NCBI GenBank assembly: GCA_017303565.1
Contig: JAFLCM010000043.1
Span: 1 to 10,445, forward strand
Direction: 5' to 3'
DNA from: Planctomycetota bacterium
GTDB taxonomy: Bacteria; Planctomycetota; Phycisphaerae; Phycisphaerales; UBA1924
Length of the DNA: 10,445 nt
The notes below the pieces were generated by a model. It was given only the letters and a program-made list of their open reading frames with translations. It had not been told where the DNA came from and did not search any database. A program made the position numbers and the translations under genes. This document shows positions 8,135 through 10,445 of this stretch, one piece after another. Each line of letters starts with the position of its first letter. The first letter of the stretch is position 1.

Positions 8135-8287
8135 GGAATCCGCAGCTTGGTCGGATTCCTGCGCGGTAACGGATTTCTTCCATGAAGAAATCTGGGCGCG
8201 ATCTCCTTGCACTCCCCAAAATCCGGGTTATGCTCCATACCAATGGAGGGAAGTTGGGGAAGAACACGTCTCTCCCCCCCAGCTTCC
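8135..8287 (+). ncRNA. Structured 5' leader with four consecutive hairpins
   Basis: Four stems follow one another in the leader of secreted copy 1. GGAATCCG (8135-8142) pairs with CGGATTCC (8152-8159). GATTTCTTC (8170-8178) pairs with GAAGAAATC (8182-8190) over a CAT triloop. CTCCAT (8233-8238) pairs with ATGGAG (8243-8248). GGAAGTTGGGG (8249-8259) pairs with CCCCAGCTTCC (8277-8287) with one G-U. The first three are perfect, and the 9-pair triloop stem is AT-rich, so it is not explained by GC content. I do not recognise a known riboswitch. It may be a leader regulating copy 1 or a separate RNA. Confidence 0.45.
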
Positions 8288-8371
8288 GTGCTTGGTTTGG
8301 GCTCTGCCCTCGCGTCACGCCACGGTCCCGGCGTCCGCGCGGAATGAGCGTTCAGCATGAGGAGTAGGGAT

Positions 8372-9124
8372 ATGCGTCAACTCATCGTCGCCAGTGTTCT
8401 CGCTGCCGCGGCCGGCTCGGCCCAGGCGGGTTACACCAGCAACCTCGATCTGCAGATCGACTTCGGCGGACAGACCTGGGTCATGAGCCAGTACCCCACG
8501 GACTGGCAGACCTGGACGGACGACAACGGTGTCTTCCACATCTCCGGCCAGTCGACCTGCTTCGCCACCTCGGAAGGCTCGATCACCGCGGCTTACGAGC
8601 TCGTGATCGACACCCGCGACCCCTCGGGCTCTCGCGGCTTCCCCATCGCGTCGGTGTCGTCGAACTTCACGATCACCAACTCGTTCCCCGTTGCGAACCC
8701 CTTCTCGGTCACCGCGACCCTGCCCATCGTGATCCCCTTCCCGGCCACCGGGATGCGCGGCTCGCACTCGGGCTCCGTGATCGATAACTCCGCCAGCCAG
8801 AACGGCGCCACCGTCTCCGCCCTCGCCGGCGGCTCGCTCTACGAGGCCCTGATCGACGGCGCCACCGTCCAGACCCTCCGGAACGACCCCTTCTCGGCGT
8901 CGGCTCCCGGCGGCGGCACCAACAGCATCAGCACCACCAACTTCGGCGTCCCCGCCTTCTTGGCCGGCCCCGCCGCGGGCCTCCAGATCGGCATCCGGAA
9001 CTCCTTCATCCTCTCGGCTGAGGACTCCGTGACCAGCAGCAGCACGTTCATCATCACCCCGACCCCCGGCGCCGCCGCCGTTGCGGGCATCGCGGGTCTG
9101 GTGGGCCTCCGCCGCCGCCGCTAA
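8372..9124 (+). CDS. Secreted protein with PEP-CTERM-like sorting tail, copy 1
   Basis: 250 residues from the ATG at 8372, which has an AGGAG site (8360-8364) seven bases upstream; the in-frame ATG at 8357 would put that site inside the gene. Residues 1-19 form a signal peptide, probably cut after SAQA. The mature part is Ser/Thr/Gly/Ala-rich, predicted beta, with one Cys (C63). The tail at 230-250 is PTPG, a short hydrophobic segment, then RRRR. This is the three-part layout of PEP-CTERM proteins, which are recognised by an exosortase; none is encoded here. Residues 133-169 (SGSVIDNS, then GSLYEALIDG, VQTL) match copy 2 at 119-155 (SGSIGDNS, GAFYTALVDG, LQSL), and the SAEDSV region before the tail also matches. 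The two are therefore paralogues. Export and surface or extracellular location are inferred. Function unknown. Confidence 0.88.
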   Translation: MRQLIVASVLAAAAGSAQAGYTSNLDLQIDFGGQTWVMSQYPTDWQTWTDDNGVFHISGQSTCFATSEGSITAAYELVIDTRDPSGSRGFPIASVSSNFTITNSFPVANPFSVTATLPIVIPFPATGMRGSHSGSVIDNSASQNGATVSALAGGSLYEALIDGATVQTLRNDPFSASAPGGGTNSISTTNFGVPAFLAGPAAGLQIGIRNSFILSAEDSVTSSSTFIITPTPGAAAVAGIAGLVGLRRRR

Positions 9125-9240
9125 GCCGGTTCTTCCCGGGCCGTCCGCCCGGTCGGACCGTGTGTTGAAGCAGAGAGTCGCTCGGGCTGAAAGTTTTTTC
9201 TGACGCCCGACCCGAACGCTCTGGCCCAAGTCTCTTGACC

Positions 9241-9297
9241 AAGCGCCCCGCCGGTAAGTCTTTGCCTAGCAAGGATTTATCGGTGGGCTTCATTTTT
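9241..9297 (+). terminator. Very long hairpin followed by T-tract; terminator or structured RNA
   Basis: Bases 9248-9265 pair with 9269-9286 without interruption: 18 pairs, four of them G-U, around a CTA triloop. Flanking AAGC (9241-9244) can pair with GCTT (9287-9290) across a three-base bulge. A run of five T at 9293-9297 follows. The G-U pairs would be A-C mismatches on the other strand, so the structure belongs to a plus-strand transcript. It lies 124 bases after the stop of secreted copy 1 and before the candidate promoter of copy 2, where a terminator is expected. The stem is much longer than usual, so another RNA role (processing site, 3'-end stabiliser) remains open. Confidence 0.72.
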
Positions 9298-9312
9298 GGA
9301 TTCGACGAAGTT

Positions 9313-9340
9313 TTCGGGTTCGTTTTTAGTGTGTTAGGGT
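9313..9340 (+). promoter_or_regulatory. Candidate promoter for secreted copy 2
   Basis: TTCGGG at 9313-9318 and TAGGGT at 9335-9340 are 16 bases apart in the T-rich part of the intergenic region, just after the long hairpin. The layout parallels that ahead of copy 1. Consensus matches are weak; TTTAGT at 9325-9330 is an alternative -10 element. Confidence 0.25.
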
Positions 9341-9523
9341 ATTTCCGTCTCCGAGGTCCCAATTGTCGCTTGCTCGCCGCGGATTCTGGTTCATACTCCG
9401 AAGGTCTGGCCTGCCCGGGGACCAAAAGGGCAGCTCAGGCCGCTTCCTCCGGGAAGCGCAGGAACCGTTGGTGTAGGAGCCAGCGGCAATCCTCACGACA
9501 CGTCCAGTCGAGGGAGAGACCCC

Positions 9524-10228
9524 ATGCGTCGTACTTCTGCGTTCATCGCTTCTGCCGCTCTGGCCGTCATCGCCGGGTCGGCTTCTGCCGTTCCCGTCTT
9601 CGACTTCGTTCTGACCGAGGGCGGCTCCGCGGTTTACAGCACCGCTGCCAACCCCGGTACCTGGAGCGCGATCCCCCAGTCGGGCGGCGCTTGGCTCGTG
9701 CAGGGCAGCTACGCCTCTGCGAGCGTCTCCCTCGACTTCCAGCTCACCCTGAAGGAAGACCCCTTCGCCACGGTCAACTTCAACCTCACGAATACCAGCG
9801 GGGCGCTTGGTCTGTATTCGACCTCGCTGACTCTGGCCGTCACTCCGGTGGCGGCCCCTAGCAACTACCAGGGCGGCATCTCCGGCTCGATCGGCGATAA
9901 CTCGCTGACCTTCGACGGCGCCCTGCTCACCGCCACCCCCGGCGCGTTCTACACCGCGCTCGTGGACGGCTCGCCGCTCCAGTCGCTGTACGCGGCCGGC
10001 TCGTTCATCTCCGAGCCCTTCGGCGGCCTCACCGCCGACATCCCCGCCGTCAACTACGCGTTCGGCAGCGGCCCCGCCGTGGCGAGCACCATCGGCATCG
10101 TCAACACCTTCAGCCTCACCGCTGATGACAGCGTCGGCATGGTCTCCCGCTTCGACATCATCCCCGCCCCCGGCGCCGCGTCGCTGCTGGGCGTGGCCGG
10201 TCTCGTCGCGACCCGTCGCCGCCGCTGA
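9524..10228 (+). CDS. Secreted protein with PEP-CTERM-like sorting tail, copy 2
   Basis: 234 residues. The ATG at 9524 follows a strong GGGAGAG site. The signal peptide covers about residues 1-22 (hydrophobic AALAVIAG, cut after SASA). The mature chain is low in charge, rich in Ser/Thr/Gly/Ala, has no cysteine and reads as beta-sheet (DFQLTLKEDPFATVNFNLTN). The tail at 214-234 is PAPG plus hydrophobic residues plus RRRR, as in copy 1. Shared blocks with copy 1 are at 119-155 and at about 199-234 (TADDSV against SAEDSV). The N-terminal halves are much more diverged, so the duplication is old or that half evolves fast. It is separated from copy 1 by 399 bases holding a strong hairpin and a candidate promoter, so it is probably transcribed independently. 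Function unknown; a secreted, cell-surface or matrix role is inferred. Confidence 0.88.
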   Translation: MRRTSAFIASAALAVIAGSASAVPVFDFVLTEGGSAVYSTAANPGTWSAIPQSGGAWLVQGSYASASVSLDFQLTLKEDPFATVNFNLTNTSGALGLYSTSLTLAVTPVAAPSNYQGGISGSIGDNSLTFDGALLTATPGAFYTALVDGSPLQSLYAAGSFISEPFGGLTADIPAVNYAFGSGPAVASTIGIVNTFSLTADDSVGMVSRFDIIPAPGAASLLGVAGLVATRRRR

Positions 10229-10262
10229 TCCGATCTTCCCCCTTTGAAGTCAACCGTTGGTG

Positions 10263-10384
10263 CCCCGGTCTGCCCGGGGTGCCCTCGGCATGACAGTGGA
10301 AACTGACGGCATTCCCCTCGACGCTGGCTTCGCGCCGTGCGCCGGCAACGAGGGCCGTCCACTTCCCATCTCCACCGCACGGCG
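10263..10384 (+). ncRNA. Nested stem with candidate pseudoknot in the 3' region of copy 2
   Basis: After a first hairpin (CCCCGG 10263-10268 with CCGGGG 10274-10279) comes a nested arm: GACGGC (10305-10310) with GCCGTC (10354-10359), CCTCG (10316-10320) with CGAGG (10349-10353), and GCTGGC (10323-10328) with GCCGGC (10341-10346, one G-U). Its apical loop lies within CGCCGTGCG (10333-10341), a perfect nine-base complement of CGCACGGCG at 10376-10384, just before the terminator. Together this suggests a folded RNA, either a 3' untranslated region or a processed small RNA. No known family recognised. Confidence 0.45.
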
Positions 10385-10387
10385 TAG

Positions 10388-10421
10388 AACGGGCTCCGCT
10401 TGGTAGCCCGTTTTATTTTTT
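10388..10421 (+). terminator. Intrinsic terminator
   Basis: A perfect eight-pair stem, AACGGGCT (10388-10395) with AGCCCGTT (10405-10412), encloses a nine-base loop and runs directly into TTATTTTTT. This is the clearest terminator in the window. It closes the transcript of secreted protein copy 2 about 160 bases after its stop, or that of a separate RNA encoded in that gap. Confidence 0.93.
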
Positions 10422-10445
10422 GCCTCGTTTTGCAGGCTCAAACGC

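Larger units (their letters stand above)
7978..8371. other. Divergent intergenic region, 394 bases, with structured leader
   Basis: It separates the leftward aminotransferase from rightward secreted copy 1. Bases 8007-8110 are clearly richer in T than the surroundings and hold candidate promoters for both directions. Bases 8115-8371 would be the untranslated leader of copy 1 and contain four hairpins in a row. I find no convincing gene here: the 61-codon frame at 8182-8367 has no ribosome site and does not show the genome's third-position GC bias. Confidence 0.6.
9125..9523. other. Intergenic region between the two secreted-protein genes, 399 bases
   Basis: Reading rightward it holds a short GC stem after copy 1 (CCGGGC 9136-9141 with GCCCGG 9147-9152), a second stem with T-tract in its loop (TCGGGC 9182-9187 with GCCCGA 9205-9210), the 18-pair hairpin, a T-rich candidate promoter, and a folded leader. 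The leader stems are GGCCTG (9408-9413) with CAGGCC (9436-9441), CGCTTCC (9441-9447) with GGAAGCG (9452-9458), and CCGTTGG (9465-9471) with CCAGCGG (9480-9486, one G-U). No gene is seen. Confidence 0.6.

Noticed and set aside
8182..8367. 61-codon rightward frame in the leader of secreted copy 1, ending in a TAG that touches the next ribosome site
   Set aside because: It has no ribosome site, its third codon positions lack the strong GC bias of the real genes, and it overlaps RNA hairpins including its own start codon. A translated upstream frame cannot be excluded but is not supported.
9182..9210. Hairpin with T-run as the terminator of copy 1
   Set aside because: The six T bases lie within the loop rather than after the stem, so it does not have intrinsic terminator geometry on the plus strand. 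The later hairpin at 9241-9290 fits better.
9241..9290. Integron attC-like site
   Set aside because: The imperfect inverted repeat has a triloop and no GTTRRRY/RYYYAAC core sites, and no integrase or cassette array is present.

Overview
The window is GC-rich, with strong G/C preference at third codon positions. Its gene content points to a planctomycete, most likely class Phycisphaerae. Two secreted proteins end in a P-x-P-G, short hydrophobic segment and RRRR, a PEP-CTERM-like tail common in that group. A fused GldF-GldG-type ABC protein beside a DUF4340 protein also fits Planctomycetota. The assignment is inference from protein features, not from a marker gene.

Layout. Positions 1 to about 7977 are one block transcribed leftward (minus strand), in the order: class I/II aminotransferase (7977-6772), murC (6592-5000), Gld-type ABC ATPase (4772-3993), fused permease plus GldG-like protein (3898-1247), and a DUF4340 protein (1199 to beyond position 1). 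The last three form a likely operon for a membrane ABC system of unknown substrate. murC makes the first peptide bond of the peptidoglycan stem. The aminotransferase resembles the kynurenine/glutamine/methionine transaminase group.

Positions 7978-10445 run rightward and differ in style: two paralogous secreted proteins (8372-9124 and 9524-10228), each behind a long intergenic region (394 and 399 bases) with T-tracts and hairpins. The first leader has four consecutive hairpins. Between the genes lies an 18-pair uninterrupted hairpin whose G-U pairs show it works as plus-strand RNA. After the second gene comes a nested stem whose loop can pair with downstream sequence (a candidate pseudoknot), then a clear intrinsic terminator. 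These RNA structures are the least expected content of the window.

I see no mobile element, CRISPR array, tRNA or rRNA. No complete defence or biosynthetic system is visible. The best candidates for undescribed biology are the structured RNAs around the surface-protein pair.
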